Part shown: positions 53,260 through 63,978 of the stretch, piece after piece
How positions within the stretch are numbered: the first letter of the stretch is position 1
How the letters are laid out: each line of letters opens with the position of its first letter
NCBI RefSeq assembly: GCF_013664685.1
Contig: NZ_JAAKDE010000004.1
Location: forward strand, 174,886 to 238,885
Length of the DNA stretch: 64,000 nt
Source of the DNA: Capillibacterium thermochitinicola
GTDB lineage: Bacteria > Bacillota > UBA4882 > UBA10575
Reading direction: 5' to 3'
Made by a program: the position numbers and the translations under genes
Notes under the pieces: generated by a model
Database searches by the model: none
What the model was told of the DNA's origin: nothing
Seen by the model: the letters and a program-made list of their open reading frames with translations, nothing else

Positions 53260-54513
53260 CTACTTGAGAAAACCTTCATACTGACGCATCACGAGCTGCG
53301 CCTCAATCTGTTTCATCGTATCAATCGCCACCCCAACGGCAATCAAGAGGCTGGTACCGCCAAACCCAATCTGCCGAATTCCCGTTAAAGGGCCCAGCAG
53401 ATAGGGGAGTAATGCGACAAAGGTTAAAAAGAGTGCCCCGGCCGTTGTGATGCGGGTTAAAATCTTATCCAGATACTCGGCGGTCGGGCGTCCCGGACGA
53501 ATACCCGGAATAAAACCGCCGTATTTCTTCAGATTATCGGCTACTTCCATCGGGTTAAAGGTAACAGCCGTGTAAAAATAGGAGAAAAGGAAAATAAAGA
53601 TCGCATAAAGGACCAAGTAAATTGGCTGACCAGGAAAAAGGAACTTCTGGACAAACTTGATGAAACCGCTCTCCGGCGGGAAGAAAGTGGCAATGGTCAC
53701 CGGGAAGGCCAAGACCGATGAAGCAAAGATCACCGGAATAACACCAACCTGGTTGACGCGGAGCGGCATATGGGTGGCTTGCCCCCCGTACATTTTCCGC
53801 CCAACGACCCGTTTGGCATACTGCACCGGAATCTTTCTTTCCCCTTGCGTTACGATGACCACAAAGGCCACAATCAAAACGGACAAGATTAAAAAGAGGA
53901 TCAACCCAATGAGTGAAGGTCCCCCTTCTCCGACCGTTTGCAGGGTCAGGACCGCATCCGGGACAAAACGGGCGACAATACCGGCAAAGATCAGCATGGA
54001 AACTCCGTTCCCGATTCCCCGTTCGGAGATATGCTCACCAAGCCAAGTCAGGAAAACCGTTCCGGCCGTCATGATTAAGACAATACTAAGCAAGGACCCC
54101 ACGCTGTTCGGGTCGTCCATTGCCCCCCGGAAATTCATGGTGATCGCAAAAGCCTGAATCAAACCGAGGATGACGGTGCCGTACTTCGTATACCGGGCTA
54201 GAACTCTCCGCCCTTCGGGGCCTTCCTTGGAAAGCTCCTGCCACCCCGGGATCACCACGGTTAAAAGGTTGATGATGATCGAAGATGTGATGTACGGTTG
54301 GACCCCGAGCGCGAAGAGGGACATATTGCTGAGCGCCCCTCCGGAAAACATATCCAGGAGGCTAAAGAGACCATGCTCCCCTAAATCAAAGGAGCTCATT
54401 CCTGGTACAACAATATACGAACCCAAGCGAAAAACCGCCAACAGGAAAACAGTCCACCATATTTTCTTCCGGATCTCCGGAATGCGGAACGCAGTTTTAA
54501 TTGACTCCCACAT
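53260..54513 (-). CDS. secY: protein translocase subunit SecY
   Basis: 417 residues with ten membrane helices. GLFSLLDMFSGGALSNMSLFALGVQPYI, the plug and pore region, and the cytosolic loops used by SecA (QGERKIPVQYAKR, RPTAEYLDKI) are present. It forms the Sec channel with SecE and SecG. ATG 54513 has GGTGATATAGG upstream and follows rplO closely. Confidence 0.97.
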   Translation of the reverse strand: MWESIKTAFRIPEIRKKIWWTVFLLAVFRLGSYIVVPGMSSFDLGEHGLFSLLDMFSGGALSNMSLFALGVQPYITSSIIINLLTVVIPGWQELSKEGPEGRRVLARYTKYGTVILGLIQAFAITMNFRGAMDDPNSVGSLLSIVLIMTAGTVFLTWLGEHISERGIGNGVSMLIFAGIVARFVPDAVLTLQTVGEGGPSLIGLILFLILSVLIVAFVVIVTQGERKIPVQYAKRVVGRKMYGGQATHMPLRVNQVGVIPVIFASSVLAFPVTIATFFPPESGFIKFVQKFLFPGQPIYLVLYAIFIFLFSYFYTAVTFNPMEVADNLKKYGGFIPGIRPGRPTAEYLDKILTRITTAGALFLTFVALLPYLLGPLTGIRQIGFGGTSLLIAVGVAIDTMKQIEAQLVMRQYEGFLK

Positions 54514-54514
54514 C

Positions 54515-54955
54515 CTATATCACCTCTGCTTTACCGCCGGCCGCCTCAATCTTGGTGGTGGCTGATCCGCTAAAAGCATGGGCTTTTACGGTCAGTTTCT
54601 TCTCCAGTTCGCCCCGGCCTAGTACTTTCACCCCATCGTAAACTTTTTTGATCAAACCGTTTGCCAGTAAAAGTTCCGGGGTAACTTCCGTCCCATCCGC
54701 AAAACAATTCAAACTTTCAATATTAACTTCCGCCCAGATTTTACGGTTAAAATTCTTAAAACCCCGCTTTGGCAACCGACGCTGCAAAGGGGTCTGCCCG
54801 CCTTCAAAGGTCGGTCCTTTCGCCCCGCCGGAGCGTGCCTTCTGGCCTTTATGACCACGCCCGGAGGTTTTCCCTAAACCGGAACCAATTCCCCGGCCAA
54901 CCCGTTTGCGCGTGGCTCTCGACCCAGCTGCCGGTTTTAATTCCTCAAGCCTCAT
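54515..54955 (-). CDS. rplO: 50S ribosomal protein L15 (uL15)
   Basis: 146 residues. [27 protein letters not shown] near the start and [11 protein letters not shown] are diagnostic; the C-terminal globular part ends [12 protein letters not shown]. It lies one base upstream of secY. Confidence 0.98.
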   Translation of the reverse strand: MRLEELKPAAGSRATRKRVGRGIGSGLGKTSGRGHKGQKARSGGAKGPTFEGGQTPLQRRLPKRGFKNFNRKIWAEVNIESLNCFADGTEVTPELLLANGLIKKVYDGVKVLGRGELEKKLTVKAHAFSGSATTKIEAAGGKAEVI

Positions 54956-54966
54956 GCTGGCACCTC

Positions 54967-55161
54967 CTATTCCTCAGTTACTTCCACTAGATGTTCAACT
55001 TTCTTGATCATCCCTTGGATTACCGGATTATTGGGCACGACAAGCGTCTGGTTCAACCGGTTGAAGCCGAGGGCGGCAATCGTTGCCTTCTGGTCTTTAC
55101 TCCGTCCAATCGTACTCCGTTTCCAGGTAACAACCAAGTTTTTCTCTTTCTTCTTCGGCAT
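54967..55161 (-). CDS. rpmD: 50S ribosomal protein L30 (uL30)
   Basis: 64 residues, the bacterial short form. [28 protein letters not shown] matches the family, followed by [18 protein letters not shown] 55161 follows GGGGTGG. Confidence 0.96.
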   Translation of the reverse strand: MPKKKEKNLVVTWKRSTIGRSKDQKATIAALGFNRLNQTLVVPNNPVIQGMIKKVEHLVEVTEE

Positions 55162-55174
55162 TTTTCTCCACCCC

Positions 55175-55675
55175 TTAGCCTTGAACTTTTTCTAACGGAA
55201 GCCCACGTAAAGCAGCCACTTCTTCCGCTTTTCGCAATGCCTTCAACCCAGCCACGGTGGCGTTGACCATATTCAAGGGGTTGGATGAACCAATCGATTT
55301 GGTCAAGATATCACGAATGCCCGCCAGTTCCAAAACCGCACGCACCGGTCCACCGGCAATCACACCAGTACCAGGTGCCGCAGGCTTAAGGACAACTTTG
55401 CCGGCTCCGAATTTTCCCTCGATCGGATGAGGGATCGTGGTGTTGACAATTGGCACGGTAAATAATTTCTTTTTGGCATCCTCAACACCTTTACGGATAG
55501 CCTCCGGTACCTCGCCGGCTTTACCTAACCCCACACCGACATGGCCCTGGCCGTCGCCAACCACCACTAATGCGCTGAAATTAAAGCGACGTCCGCCTTT
55601 AACCACCTTCGCGACCCGGTTGATGAAGACCACGCGCTCGGTCAGTTCCAGTTCATTGTGGTTAATCCGTTTCAT
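55175..55675 (-). CDS. rpsE: 30S ribosomal protein S5 (uS5)
   Basis: 166 residues. [37 protein letters not shown] is the double-stranded RNA-binding domain; [23 protein letters not shown] follows. Of the tandem ATG codons at 55678 and 55675, the second has better spacing from GGAGG. S5 helps decoding fidelity. Confidence 0.98.
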   Translation of the reverse strand: MKRINHNELELTERVVFINRVAKVVKGGRRFNFSALVVVGDGQGHVGVGLGKAGEVPEAIRKGVEDAKKKLFTVPIVNTTIPHPIEGKFGAGKVVLKPAAPGTGVIAGGPVRAVLELAGIRDILTKSIGSSNPLNMVNATVAGLKALRKAEEVAALRGLPLEKVQG

Positions 55676-55691
55676 CATATCCCTCCTTTAC

Positions 55692-56066
55692 TTAAAACTC
55701 CAATCCGTTCTCGCGCGCTGCTTCCGCCAAGGCCGCAATGCGTCCATGATACTTATAGCCGCCACGGTCAAAAACAACTTTGGTAATCCCTTTATCCTTT
55801 GCCCTCTGGGCAATCAATTTCCCAACCAGCTTCGCACTTTCGATGTTCCCGCCGTACCCGTTAAGCTGCGTCCGTACTTCCGGTTCGACGGTGGAGGCGG
55901 AGAGCAGGGTTCTCCCCTGAACATCATCGATGATCTGTGCGTAAATATGGTGAAGGCTTTTATAAACTGACAATCGGGGCCGCTCGGTGGTCCCGGACAA
56001 TTTTTTCCGCAACCGGATATGACGGCGGACCCGCGCTTCGTTGCGATCGATCCTCTTAAACACCAA
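55692..56066 (-). CDS. rplR: 50S ribosomal protein L18 (uL18)
   Basis: 124 residues. [41 protein letters not shown] and [26 protein letters not shown] are typical of this 5S rRNA binder. Adjacent TTG 56066 and GTG 56063 are both possible starts behind AAGGAG. Confidence 0.97.
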   Translation of the reverse strand: MVFKRIDRNEARVRRHIRLRKKLSGTTERPRLSVYKSLHHIYAQIIDDVQGRTLLSASTVEPEVRTQLNGYGGNIESAKLVGKLIAQRAKDKGITKVVFDRGGYKYHGRIAALAEAARENGLEF

Positions 56067-56086
56067 TCTCCACTCCTTTCCGCGGA

Positions 56087-56632
56087 CTATTTCCCGGCTT
56101 TCCCAGCCTTACCGGCCTTACGACGAATTGTCTCATTGGCGTATTTAATACCCTTGCCTTTGTAGGGCTCCGGCGGACGGACATCACGAATCTCGGCAGC
56201 CATTTGCCCGACTTTTTGCTTATCCGCGCCTTTAACAATAATCCGGTTCGGCGCCGGGACTTCAATTTCGATTCCAGGTTGGGCCTCAAATTCAACCGGA
56301 TGTGAATAACCAATGGACAATACCAGTTTTTTCCCTTGCAGCGTTGCCCGGTAACCAACCCCGTTAATCTCCAGGGTCTTCTGAAAACCTTTGGTTACCC
56401 CTTCCACCATATTGGCGATTAGGCTCCGGGTTAACCCGTGCATGGCACGGTAATGTCCATCGTCATTTGGCCGTTCTACTTTTACGACGGCACCGTCTTG
56501 CACGACCTTGATCCCGGCGGGGATCTCTTGGGTCAATTCCCCTTTCGGCCCTTTGACCCGCACCACATTGCCGTCTATCTTAAGTTCAACCCCAGTTGGG
56601 ATATTAATCGGTTTTAAGCCAATTCTGGACAC
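56087..56632 (-). CDS. rplF: 50S ribosomal protein L6 (uL6)
   Basis: 181 residues in two repeated domains. [18 protein letters not shown] at the start and [19 protein letters not shown] near the end are conserved. The tail ends in three short AGK repeats. The start is GTG 56632 behind GGGGGTG. Confidence 0.97.
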   Translation of the reverse strand: MSRIGLKPINIPTGVELKIDGNVVRVKGPKGELTQEIPAGIKVVQDGAVVKVERPNDDGHYRAMHGLTRSLIANMVEGVTKGFQKTLEINGVGYRATLQGKKLVLSIGYSHPVEFEAQPGIEIEVPAPNRIIVKGADKQKVGQMAAEIRDVRPPEPYKGKGIKYANETIRRKAGKAGKAGK

Positions 56633-56716
56633 TGTCTACACCCCCATTCCAAATCCGGTTCTTGGTTTATGAATTCAATAATAAATCCCGCGACTGCTTC
56701 TCATAACACCAACGCG

Positions 56717-57112
56717 TTACCAGATAAAGCAGAGGACTTCGCCTCCGACTCCCAACTGGCGGGCAATTTTATCGGTCACAACCCCTTTGGACGTGGAAAG
56801 AATGGCAATCCCCAAACCCCCAAGGACTTTCGGGATCTGATCCTTTTCCACATAAACCCTGAGCCCCGGTCGGCTAATCCGCTTCAGGCCGGTGATCACC
56901 CGTTTCTTCCCGTTATACTTCAAGTACAGACGGATGACCCCTTGTTTATTATCCTCGATCAATTCGTAATCCTGAATGTAGCCTTCCTCTTTCAGCAGGC
57001 GGGCCAATTCCTTTTTGATATTTGACGCCGGGACGTCAACCTGTTTAATCCGGGCGATATTGGCATTACGAATGCGGGTCAACATATCGGCAATTGGGTC
57101 CGTTACGACCAT
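56717..57112 (-). CDS. rpsH: 30S ribosomal protein S8 (uS8)
   Basis: 131 residues. [45 protein letters not shown] and GGEVLCFIW are diagnostic. S8 binds 16S rRNA and can repress the spc operon. ATG 57112 follows AAGGAGG. Confidence 0.98.
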   Translation of the reverse strand: MVVTDPIADMLTRIRNANIARIKQVDVPASNIKKELARLLKEEGYIQDYELIEDNKQGVIRLYLKYNGKKRVITGLKRISRPGLRVYVEKDQIPKVLGGLGIAILSTSKGVVTDKIARQLGVGGEVLCFIW

Positions 57113-57130
57113 GCTCCGTTACCTCCTTCC

Positions 57131-57316
57131 TTACCAACTGGCTTTTACCACACCGGGGAGCTCGCCGCGGTGGGCCAGATTCCGGAAACAAATACGGCAA
57201 ATCTGAAATTTCCGCATGTAAGCACGGGGACGGCCACAAAGCTTACACCGGTTGTACGCCCGGACCGGAAATTTCGGCTTCCGATTTGCTTTTACAATCA
57301 TCGATTTCTTGGCCAT
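57131..57316 (-). CDS. rpsN: 30S ribosomal protein S14 type Z (uS14)
   Basis: 61 residues. The zinc-binding short form has CKLC and CRIC (residues about 24-43), followed by [21 protein letters not shown] 57316 follows AGGAGG. Confidence 0.98.
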   Translation of the reverse strand: MAKKSMIVKANRKPKFPVRAYNRCKLCGRPRAYMRKFQICRICFRNLAHRGELPGVVKASW

Positions 57317-57334
57317 TTGTTAATCCTCCTTTAC

Positions 57335-57877
57335 TTAGGACGCCCGGAAAGGCATGCCGAGGGATTTCAACAACTCATAACCTTCCTCGTCACTCTGGGC
57401 TGTCGTGACAATCACCACATTCATTCCCCGAATCTTATCGATCTGGTCGTAGTTGATTTCGGGGAAGATCAATTGTTCCCGAAGACCGAGATTGTAGTTG
57501 CCACGCCCATCGAAGGATTTGGGGGACACACCGCGAAAGTCACGGATCCGCGGTAAAGCCACATGGAAAAGTTTATCGAGGAACTCATACATGCGTTCTC
57601 CGCGTAAAGTCACTTTGCACCCGATCGAGGCGCCCGCTCTCACCTTAAAGTTGGCGATGGATTTTTTCGCCTTCGTCACAATCGGCTTCTGTCCGGCGAT
57701 CTGCGTCAAGTCGTTGACCGCCCCGTCAATCAGCTTCGGATCCTGGGTCGCTTCACCCACCCCCATACTGATCACGACCTTTTCCAAACGGGGGACCTGC
57801 ATAATATTTTTATAACCAAAACGGCTTTGTAAGCTCGGGATAACTTCCTTCTCATATTTCTCCCGCAAGCGAGACAT
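57335..57877 (-). CDS. rplE: 50S ribosomal protein L5 (uL5)
   Basis: 180 residues. [49 protein letters not shown] and [19 protein letters not shown] match the family, a 5S rRNA and P-site tRNA contact. ATG 57877 is 8 bases from GAGGAGG; GTG 57886 overlaps that site. Confidence 0.98.
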   Translation of the reverse strand: MSRLREKYEKEVIPSLQSRFGYKNIMQVPRLEKVVISMGVGEATQDPKLIDGAVNDLTQIAGQKPIVTKAKKSIANFKVRAGASIGCKVTLRGERMYEFLDKLFHVALPRIRDFRGVSPKSFDGRGNYNLGLREQLIFPEINYDQIDKIRGMNVVIVTTAQSDEEGYELLKSLGMPFRAS

Positions 57878-57937
57878 GGTCAGCACCTCCTCCCAAACTC
57901 AAAACATTTAGGTGATTTAATCCGTCTCCGTTAATCT

Positions 57938-58261
57938 TTACTTGATTTGGTGACCACATTTTTTACAGATCCTTACCAATGAACCGTCTGGGTTCCGGTC
58001 ACGACTAATCCGCGACGGCTGACCACAGCCACCACAAACCAGCATCACTTTAGACACCGAAAGAGGCATCGGTTTATCGATCACCCCGCCTTGGGGATTG
58101 TCTTTAGTGGGTTTGGCGTGTTTCTTGACCAGGTTAATCCCTTCCACCAGGACCTTGCCTTCACGACGAAACACCCGTTGAATCTTGCCACGTTTACCTT
58201 TATCTTTTCCGGAGAGCACAACAACTTCGTCTCCCTTACGGAGATGGGTCTTGCCTACCAT
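57938..58261 (-). CDS. rplX: 50S ribosomal protein L24 (uL24)
   Basis: 107 residues. The KOW motif HLRKGDEVVVLSGKDKGKRGKI is followed by VEGINLVKKHAKPTKDNPQGG. The C-terminal part keeps two Cys pairs (CGGC and CKKC), a possible zinc site seen in some lineages. L24 initiates 50S assembly. Confidence 0.97.
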   Translation of the reverse strand: MVGKTHLRKGDEVVVLSGKDKGKRGKIQRVFRREGKVLVEGINLVKKHAKPTKDNPQGGVIDKPMPLSVSKVMLVCGGCGQPSRISRDRNPDGSLVRICKKCGHQIK

Positions 58262-58303
58262 GACTATACCTCCCCTCTGCTTAAGAATTCCCTTGCACCA
58301 ATT

Positions 58304-58699
58304 CTATAAGACCTCGGGTGCCAACGAGACAATCTTCATAAAATTCTTCTCTCTCAGTTCCCGCGCCACTGGCCCGAAAATACGGGTTCCCCGCGGATTC
58401 ATCTGGTCATTGATGATCACGGCCGCATTATCATCAAAACGAATATAGGAACCATCCGGGCGGCGCGTCTCCTTCGTCGTCCGCACCACAACGGCTTTGA
58501 CGATCTCACCCTTCTTTACCCCGACAATTCCGGCCCCTTTCCGGGCTGCCGAAGGGGGAAGGGCGTCTTTCACCACGGCGATAATCAGGTCGCCGACCCC
58601 GGCATAACGTTTTTTGGAACCGCCCAGGACGCGGATGCACATCAGTTTTTTTGCTCCGGAGTTATCAGCCACGTTAAGGTAGGACTCCACTTGAATCAT
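58304..58699 (-). CDS. rplN: 50S ribosomal protein L14 (uL14) with a short insertion
   Basis: 131 residues, about nine more than the usual 122. [27 protein letters not shown] and [29 protein letters not shown] are canonical. The extra residues lie between VVKDALPP and [11 protein letters not shown] ([12 protein letters not shown] region). ATG 58699 is 6 bases after GGGGGAT. L14 sits at the subunit interface and binds the silencing factor RsfS. Confidence 0.97.
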   Translation of the reverse strand: MIQVESYLNVADNSGAKKLMCIRVLGGSKKRYAGVGDLIIAVVKDALPPSAARKGAGIVGVKKGEIVKAVVVRTTKETRRPDGSYIRFDDNAAVIINDQMNPRGTRIFGPVARELREKNFMKIVSLAPEVL

Positions 58700-58769
58700 A
58701 ACTGTATCCCCCTTTCCATCCACATTTTAGAGAGGTTATCGTCCATCGACCAAACCATAAGGGAACGGA

Positions 58770-59030
58770 TTACTCCGCTTTCTTAATGATCGACACAACC
58801 CGCCAGCGTTTTTCTTTGCTCAAAGGTCTGGTCTCCATAATCTTCACTTCGTCGCCAATCCGGCACTCGTTGTTTTCGTCATGGGCTTTGAACTTCGTCG
58901 TCCGTTTGATAGTCTTTTTATACAACGGGTGCTGTTCCATACGCTCGACAGCAACAACGACCGTTTTGTCCATTTTGTCACTGACAACCCGACCAACTCT
59001 CGTCTTTCTCCTGCTTAGACGCTCAGACAT
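58770..59030 (-). CDS. rpsQ: 30S ribosomal protein S17 (uS17)
   Basis: 86 residues, an OB fold. [30 protein letters not shown] and [22 protein letters not shown] are diagnostic. ATG 59030 follows AAGGAGG. Confidence 0.97.
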   Translation of the reverse strand: MSERLSRRKTRVGRVVSDKMDKTVVVAVERMEQHPLYKKTIKRTTKFKAHDENNECRIGDEVKIMETRPLSKEKRWRVVSIIKKAE

Positions 59031-59048
59031 TCCTCATTCAACCTCCTT

Positions 59049-59249
59049 CTATGCCCTAATTTTCGTTTCCCGTTCGTGCATGATCGTTTTCACCCGAGCA
59101 ATATCTTTCCGAACGGCTTTTACCCGCGCTGTATTATCCAGTTGCCCGGTGGCCAGCTGAAAACGAAGGTTGAAGAGTTCCGTCTTGAGGTCAGCGAGTT
59201 TCTTCTGCAGTTCTTCACTGGTCATTGCTCTAATTTCTTCAGCTTTCAT
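59049..59249 (-). CDS. rpmC: 50S ribosomal protein L29 (uL29)
   Basis: 66 residues, two helices. [25 protein letters not shown] and [18 protein letters not shown] are typical. ATG 59249 behind GGTGAG overlaps the end of rplP by 11 bases. It lies at the exit tunnel near the SRP site. Confidence 0.96.
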   Translation of the reverse strand: MKAEEIRAMTSEELQKKLADLKTELFNLRFQLATGQLDNTARVKAVRKDIARVKTIMHERETKIRA

Positions 59250-59673
59250 TGGACTCACCACCCGCTTCCTCGCGTTTTACGAATTTCGTTTTAATCGGCA
59301 GTTTATGCCCGGCCAGGCGTAAAGCTTCACGGGCTAATTCTTCATCAACCCCGCCAATCTCAAACATGATCCGGCCCGGTTTCACCACTGCCACCCAGTG
59401 TTCGGGGGATCCTTTACCGCTACCCATCCGGGTTTCGGCCGGTTTGGCCGTGACCGGTTTATCGGGGAAGATTTTGATCCAAACCTTACCGCCACGCTTG
59501 ATATGACGGGTCAAGGCCACACGGGCCGCCTCGATCTGGACGTTCGTGATCCAACCCGGTTCCACTGCTTGCAACCCATATTCGCCAAGGGTAAGTTGGG
59601 AACCGCGGTAAGCCATCCCTTTCATCCGACCACGCATCACCTTACGGTGTTTGACTCTCTTTGGAACCAACAT
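59239..59673 (-). CDS. rplP: 50S ribosomal protein L16 (uL16)
   Basis: 144 residues. [53 protein letters not shown] and [25 protein letters not shown] are conserved. ATG 59673 directly follows the rpsC stop. Confidence 0.98.
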   Translation of the reverse strand: MLVPKRVKHRKVMRGRMKGMAYRGSQLTLGEYGLQAVEPGWITNVQIEAARVALTRHIKRGGKVWIKIFPDKPVTAKPAETRMGSGKGSPEHWVAVVKPGRIMFEIGGVDEELAREALRLAGHKLPIKTKFVKREEAGGESNES

Positions 59674-60333
59674 TTACTTTCCCTCCTCACCCTCAGCGGC
59701 CTTTTTCTCCGGCAAAACCTCGCCTTTATTAATCCATACTTTCACACCGATCTTGCCGTAGGTAGTATTGGCTTCGGCAAAACCATAATCAATATCAGCC
59801 CGCAGCGTATGCAGGGGTACTTTCCCTTCACTGTATCCCTCACTCCGGGCAATCTCGGCCCCCATCAGGCGGCCGCTGCATTTAATCTTGACGCCCAAAG
59901 CGCCCAGTTTCATCGCCCGGCTGATCGCCTGTTTCATCGCCCGGCGGTATGAACTCCGGCGTTCCAGTTGGAAACAGATGTTCTCCGCCACCAACTGTGC
60001 ATTGAGGTCCGGAACTTTAACCTCGGCAATGTTCAATGACACCTGCTTGTCGGTTAACTTCTCCAGACTTTTGCGGAGGTTCTCCACTTCCGCACCGCCG
60101 CGGCCGATCACCATCCCCGGCCGTGCCGTGTGGATTGTCACTTTAACCCGGTTCGCCGCTCTTTCAATCTCAACCCGGGCAATCCCGGAATTATAGAGTT
60201 TCGACTTGATAAACCGGCGGATCTTCAAATCCTCATGGAGGAGGGTGGCATAATCTTTCTCCGCAAACCAACGGCCTTCCCAATCACGAATGATACCAAC
60301 CCGAAGACCTACCGGATGAACTTTCTGCCCCAT
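59674..60333 (-). CDS. rpsC: 30S ribosomal protein S3 (uS3)
   Basis: 219 residues. [23 protein letters not shown] at the start, the KH domain motif [16 protein letters not shown] and the C-terminal [34 protein letters not shown] are diagnostic. It lies at the mRNA entry site. Confidence 0.98.
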   Translation of the reverse strand: MGQKVHPVGLRVGIIRDWEGRWFAEKDYATLLHEDLKIRRFIKSKLYNSGIARVEIERAANRVKVTIHTARPGMVIGRGGAEVENLRKSLEKLTDKQVSLNIAEVKVPDLNAQLVAENICFQLERRSSYRRAMKQAISRAMKLGALGVKIKCSGRLMGAEIARSEGYSEGKVPLHTLRADIDYGFAEANTTYGKIGVKVWINKGEVLPEKKAAEGEEGK

Positions 60334-60337
60334 TTCC

Positions 60338-60676
60338 TCAACCCTCCTTCTCTTTCACGATAATCGTGATATGACTGGTTCTTTTCCGAATGGCCGCGGC
60401 CCGCCCTTGCGCCCGGGCCCGGAACCGTTTCATCGTCGGCCCCTGGTCGACACAGGCTTTGGCGACCACTAAATTACTACGGTCTAGATCATGATTATTC
60501 TCCGCATTGGCAACGGCCGAATTTAGTACTTTCTCCAAAACTTCCGCCGCCGCCCGGGGTGTAAACTTCAGGATCTGCAGCGCTTCGTCCACGGCTTTCC
60601 CTTTAATTTCGTTCGCCACCTGGCGTACCTTCCGTGGTGCGATCCGGACATAACGTGCTACTGCTTTGGCTTCCAT
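60338..60676 (-). CDS. rplV: 50S ribosomal protein L22 (uL22)
   Basis: 112 residues. [22 protein letters not shown], then [11 protein letters not shown] and [21 protein letters not shown], the beta-hairpin region lining the exit tunnel. ATG 60676 follows GGGGAGGCG. It is separated from rpsS by 95 bases, longer than the other gaps here. Confidence 0.98.
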   Translation of the reverse strand: MEAKAVARYVRIAPRKVRQVANEIKGKAVDEALQILKFTPRAAAEVLEKVLNSAVANAENNHDLDRSNLVVAKACVDQGPTMKRFRARAQGRAAAIRKRTSHITIIVKEKEG

Positions 60677-60771
60677 CGACTCGCCTCCCCTCGTTCTTAG
60701 GACGAATCCTCGAATTTATCTTACTTCCTGTCTTACCGTTAAAACTTAAGACTCCAAAGTCAATTCCCGTC

Positions 60772-61059
60772 TTACTTTAAACCAGTGCTTTTCTCCGTCT
60801 TGGCACCACCGTGTCCACGGAAAAGACGGGTCGGCACAAATTCACCCAGTTTATGACCGACCATTTCCTCGGTTATATAAATCGGTACATGCTTACGACC
60901 ATCATGAATTGCTAATGTATGGCCAACCAGTTCCGGGAAGATTGTTGACCGGCGCGACCAAGTTTTAATCACTCGTTTTTCGCCGCTTTTATTCATCTCG
61001 ACGACTTTCTTGAGTAAATTAGGGTCAATATACGGACCTTTTTTTAGTGAACGAGCCAT
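60772..61059 (-). CDS. rpsS: 30S ribosomal protein S19 (uS19)
   Basis: 95 residues. [61 protein letters not shown] and FRGHGG are conserved. ATG 61059 lies behind GGGAGGAAGG. Confidence 0.98.
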   Translation of the reverse strand: MARSLKKGPYIDPNLLKKVVEMNKSGEKRVIKTWSRRSTIFPELVGHTLAIHDGRKHVPIYITEEMVGHKLGEFVPTRLFRGHGGAKTEKSTGLK

Positions 61060-61081
61060 TTATCCTTCCTCCCTTCCGGCC

Positions 61082-61903
61082 TCATGCCCGACGTTTAATG
61101 ATCAACCGATCGGATGGTTTCTTTTTCCGTGTCCGGCGACCAAGAGCCGGTTTACCCCAAGGCGTAACCGGGGCCCGCCCAATCGGTGAACGACCTTCAC
61201 CACCACCATGGGGGTGGTCCACCGGGTTCATCGCCACACCGCGCACCGTCGGGCGAATTCCAAGCCAGCGCTTGCGTCCGGCTTTACCAATGGTAATATT
61301 CTCATGGTCAATGTTGCCGACCTGTCCGATGGTGGCCATACACTCCTGGCGAATTAGCCGGACTTCCCCCGAAGGCAACCGCACGTGGGCATATTCACCT
61401 TCTTTGGCCATCAGTTGGGCACCGGCACCGGCACTTTTAACCAGCTGTCCACCGGCTCCCTTGACCAGTTCCAAGTTGTGAATAACCGTACCGGTCGGAA
61501 TATTGGCGAGGGGCAAAGCGTTTCCCACTTTAATATCGGCGTCCGGGCCGGAAACGACCGTATCGCCGACTTGTAACCCATCCGGTGCGATGATGTACCG
61601 CTTTTCCCCGTCGGCATAGTAGAGAAGCGCAATCCGGGCCGTCCGGTTCGGATCGTACTCTATGGCCGCCACTTTGGCCGGAATCCCGAATTTATCCCGT
61701 TTAAAATCAATTCGCCGGTACATCCTTTTGTGCCCGCCGCCCCGGTGGCGTACAGTAACCCGTCCCTGCGCGTTGCGGCCACCGGTCTTCTTCAACGGTT
61801 CGAGCAAAGATTTTTCCGGTTCGGTCTTAGTAATCTCTTCAAAGGAGGATACGGAGACAAAACGACGACCGGGCGAAGTGGGTTTATATTTCTTAATAGC
61901 CAC
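61082..61903 (-). CDS. rplB: 50S ribosomal protein L2 (uL2)
   Basis: 273 residues. [31 protein letters not shown] and the peptidyl-transferase-proximal [19 protein letters not shown], with the conserved His, are present. The start is GTG 61903, 7 bases after AAAGGAGG. Confidence 0.98.
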   Translation of the reverse strand: MAIKKYKPTSPGRRFVSVSSFEEITKTEPEKSLLEPLKKTGGRNAQGRVTVRHRGGGHKRMYRRIDFKRDKFGIPAKVAAIEYDPNRTARIALLYYADGEKRYIIAPDGLQVGDTVVSGPDADIKVGNALPLANIPTGTVIHNLELVKGAGGQLVKSAGAGAQLMAKEGEYAHVRLPSGEVRLIRQECMATIGQVGNIDHENITIGKAGRKRWLGIRPTVRGVAMNPVDHPHGGGEGRSPIGRAPVTPWGKPALGRRTRKKKPSDRLIIKRRA

Positions 61904-61932
61904 TTTAATACCTCCTTTACCGCGAAAATGGA

Positions 61933-62217
61933 TCAGACGCCTTCAAAGAATTCAATCCGGCTCCCCGGTTCCAAGGTCACAATGGCCTTTTTCCAGTTGG
62001 GGCGGCGCCCTTCATGGCGTCCCATCCTTTTCATCTTGCCTAACATCTGCATGGTATTGACGTCCAGGACACGAACGTTAAAAATACTTTCGATTGCTTC
62101 CTTAATCTGAACCTTATTGGCCCGCCGGTCTACCGCAAAACAATACTTGTTCATCTCCATCAGGCGGGTACTTTTCTCGGTCACAATCGGTTTTTTAATG
62201 ATATCACGCGGATCCAT
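61933..62217 (-). CDS. rplW: 50S ribosomal protein L23 (uL23)
   Basis: 94 residues. [44 protein letters not shown] is typical; [24 protein letters not shown] loop follows. It is the docking site for trigger factor and SRP. ATG 62217 overlaps the rplD stop by one base. Confidence 0.97.
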   Translation of the reverse strand: MDPRDIIKKPIVTEKSTRLMEMNKYCFAVDRRANKVQIKEAIESIFNVRVLDVNTMQMLGKMKRMGRHEGRRPNWKKAIVTLEPGSRIEFFEGV

Positions 62218-62843
62218 TATGCCAACGCCTCCTCGATGCGGCCCACGGCCTCTTTGGTCAGTAGCAGGTGGTCGTGGAGGAGAATATCGTAAACATTAAG
62301 ACCATCCGTCTTCATCGATGAGACTCCAGGCAGATTACGCACGGATTTGGTCACGTTTTCATCTTTCTCCGCGAGCACCACTAGGGTTTTGGCGTTCGCC
62401 ACGTTCAAATTGTTTAACACCGCAAGCGCGGCTTTGGTTTTTGGGGTTTCAAATTTCAAGTCTTCCAAAATGATCAGTTTGTCGTCCTTCACCTTCGCCG
62501 TCAAAGCCGACCGTAAAGCCTGACGCCAGGCTTTCTTCGGCATTTTAAAACCGTAAGCGCGGGGTACTGGCGGAAATACCACGCCGCCCCCCACCCACAA
62601 CGGCGATCTCCTGCTGCCGTGACGGGCGCGGCTGGTTCCCTTTTGTCGCCATGGTTTGGCCCCGCCACCACGGACTTCACCTCTGGTTTTTGCCTTTGCC
62701 GTACCTAAACGGCGGGAAGCCAGTTGCATGAGAACCGCTTGGTGCAAGAGGTGTTCATTTATATTGGTGGCAAAGACCGTATCGGCCAGGTTCATCTCAC
62801 CGACCTTTTTCCCGTCCATATTATAAACCGGTAAAATCGGCAT
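62217..62843 (-). CDS. rplD: 50S ribosomal protein L4 (uL4)
   Basis: 208 residues. The extended loop [41 protein letters not shown] lines the exit tunnel; the C-terminal fold has [22 protein letters not shown]4 can repress the S10 operon in some bacteria. ATG 62843 follows GAGAGGAGG. Confidence 0.98.
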   Translation of the reverse strand: MPILPVYNMDGKKVGEMNLADTVFATNINEHLLHQAVLMQLASRRLGTAKAKTRGEVRGGGAKPWRQKGTSRARHGSRRSPLWVGGGVVFPPVPRAYGFKMPKKAWRQALRSALTAKVKDDKLIILEDLKFETPKTKAALAVLNNLNVANAKTLVVLAEKDENVTKSVRNLPGVSSMKTDGLNVYDILLHDHLLLTKEAVGRIEEALA

Positions 62844-62874
62844 GCCAATCCTCCTCTCCTCGTGGGTAATCCAT

Positions 62875-63513
62875 TTAGCTCCGTACTTTCACACTCTTTT
62901 TGACCTGGACCAACGCGCCGTTACGACCGGGAACCGCTCCTTTAATTAAAAGAAGGTTCTTCTCCGGATCAACTTTGATCACTTCTAAACCTTGGATCGT
63001 AACACGGTGTCCGCCCATCCGTCCGGGAAGTTTCCGTCCTTTAAAGACTCTCTCTGGTCCAGTAGCCCCGAGCGAACCGGGTCTCCGGTGGTACATCGAA
63101 CCATGGGACATTGGCCCGCGGTTGAAGTTATGCCTTTTCACGGCACCGGCAAAACCTTTCCCTTTGGCCTGACCGACCACGTCCACCAAATCTCCCTCTT
63201 TAAACAGGGAAACGTCAATGGCTTCACCCACTTTGTACTGGTCGGCTTCTTCCGGACTAATCCGAAACTCACGTAAAAACCGTAACGGTTTTACACCTGC
63301 TTTCGCAAAATGGCCTTGCATCGGCTTGTTCGTCTGTTTGGCTTTCTTTTCGCCAAAACCTAATTGAACGGCGGTATATCCTTCTTTCTCCTCGGTTTTG
63401 ACCTGGACAACCAGACAGGGTCCCGCTTCCACAACCGTCACAGGAACCAAACTCCCCGCCTCAGTAAATACTTGCGTCATTCCAATCTTTTTCCCGAGAA
63501 TTCCTTTTGCCAA
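62875..63513 (-). CDS. rplC: 50S ribosomal protein L3 (uL3)
   Basis: 212 residues. [32 protein letters not shown] and [19 protein letters not shown] (site of Gln methylation in some species) are diagnostic. I place the start at TTG 63513, 8 bases after AGGAGG; GTG 63522 three codons earlier overlaps the site. Confidence 0.97.
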   Translation of the reverse strand: MAKGILGKKIGMTQVFTEAGSLVPVTVVEAGPCLVVQVKTEEKEGYTAVQLGFGEKKAKQTNKPMQGHFAKAGVKPLRFLREFRISPEEADQYKVGEAIDVSLFKEGDLVDVVGQAKGKGFAGAVKRHNFNRGPMSHGSMYHRRPGSLGATGPERVFKGRKLPGRMGGHRVTIQGLEVIKVDPEKNLLLIKGAVPGRNGALVQVKKSVKVRS

Positions 63514-63569
63514 CCGAGTCACCTCCTAACCTTGACAAAAAAATTTCATAAGCGGATAAGAACAGCAGA

Positions 63570-63878
63570 CTATAACTTAATCTCTATGTCGACACCAGCG
63601 GGCAGATCCAGGCGCATCAGCGCATCCACCGTCTTGGCACTGGGCTCCAAGATATCAATCAACCGTTTATGCGTTCTCATCTCAAACTGTTCGCGGGAGT
63701 CTTTGTCAATATGGACGGAACGCAGGACCGTAAAGACACTCCTCTCCGTCGGCAAAGGGATGGGGCCGGCGACCACCGCTCCGGTCCGTTTCGCCGTATC
63801 CACAATCTTCTCCGCCGACTGATCCAGCACCCGATGATCAAAGGCTTTCAAGCGGATTCTAATCTTCTGATTAGCCAA
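63570..63878 (-). CDS. rpsJ: 30S ribosomal protein S10 (uS10)
   Basis: 102 residues. [68 protein letters not shown] and [12 protein letters not shown] match the family; this is also the NusE transcription factor. The start is TTG 63878 with AAGGAGGG upstream. It is the first gene of the S10 operon, after tuf. Confidence 0.98.
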   Translation of the reverse strand: MANQKIRIRLKAFDHRVLDQSAEKIVDTAKRTGAVVAGPIPLPTERSVFTVLRSVHIDKDSREQFEMRTHKRLIDILEPSAKTVDALMRLDLPAGVDIEIKL

Positions 63879-63937
63879 TTCTCGTCCCTCCTTAAAGTGG
63901 AGACTTTTGCCAAAGTATTGTTCTTCTTTAACCCAGC

Positions 63938-63963
63938 GGCGTGCAGCTTAAAAGCTGCACGCC
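63938..63963. repeat. perfect hairpin between tuf and rpsJ
   Basis: 12-bp inverted repeat GGCGTGCAGCTT / AAGCTGCACGCC around a 2-base centre. On the minus (gene) strand no T-run follows it; on the plus strand TTTTTT follows after five bases. It may weaken transcription from tuf into rpsJ or act in S10 leader control; its role is not clear. Confidence 0.6.
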
Positions 63964-63978
63964 AACCCTTTTTTACTT

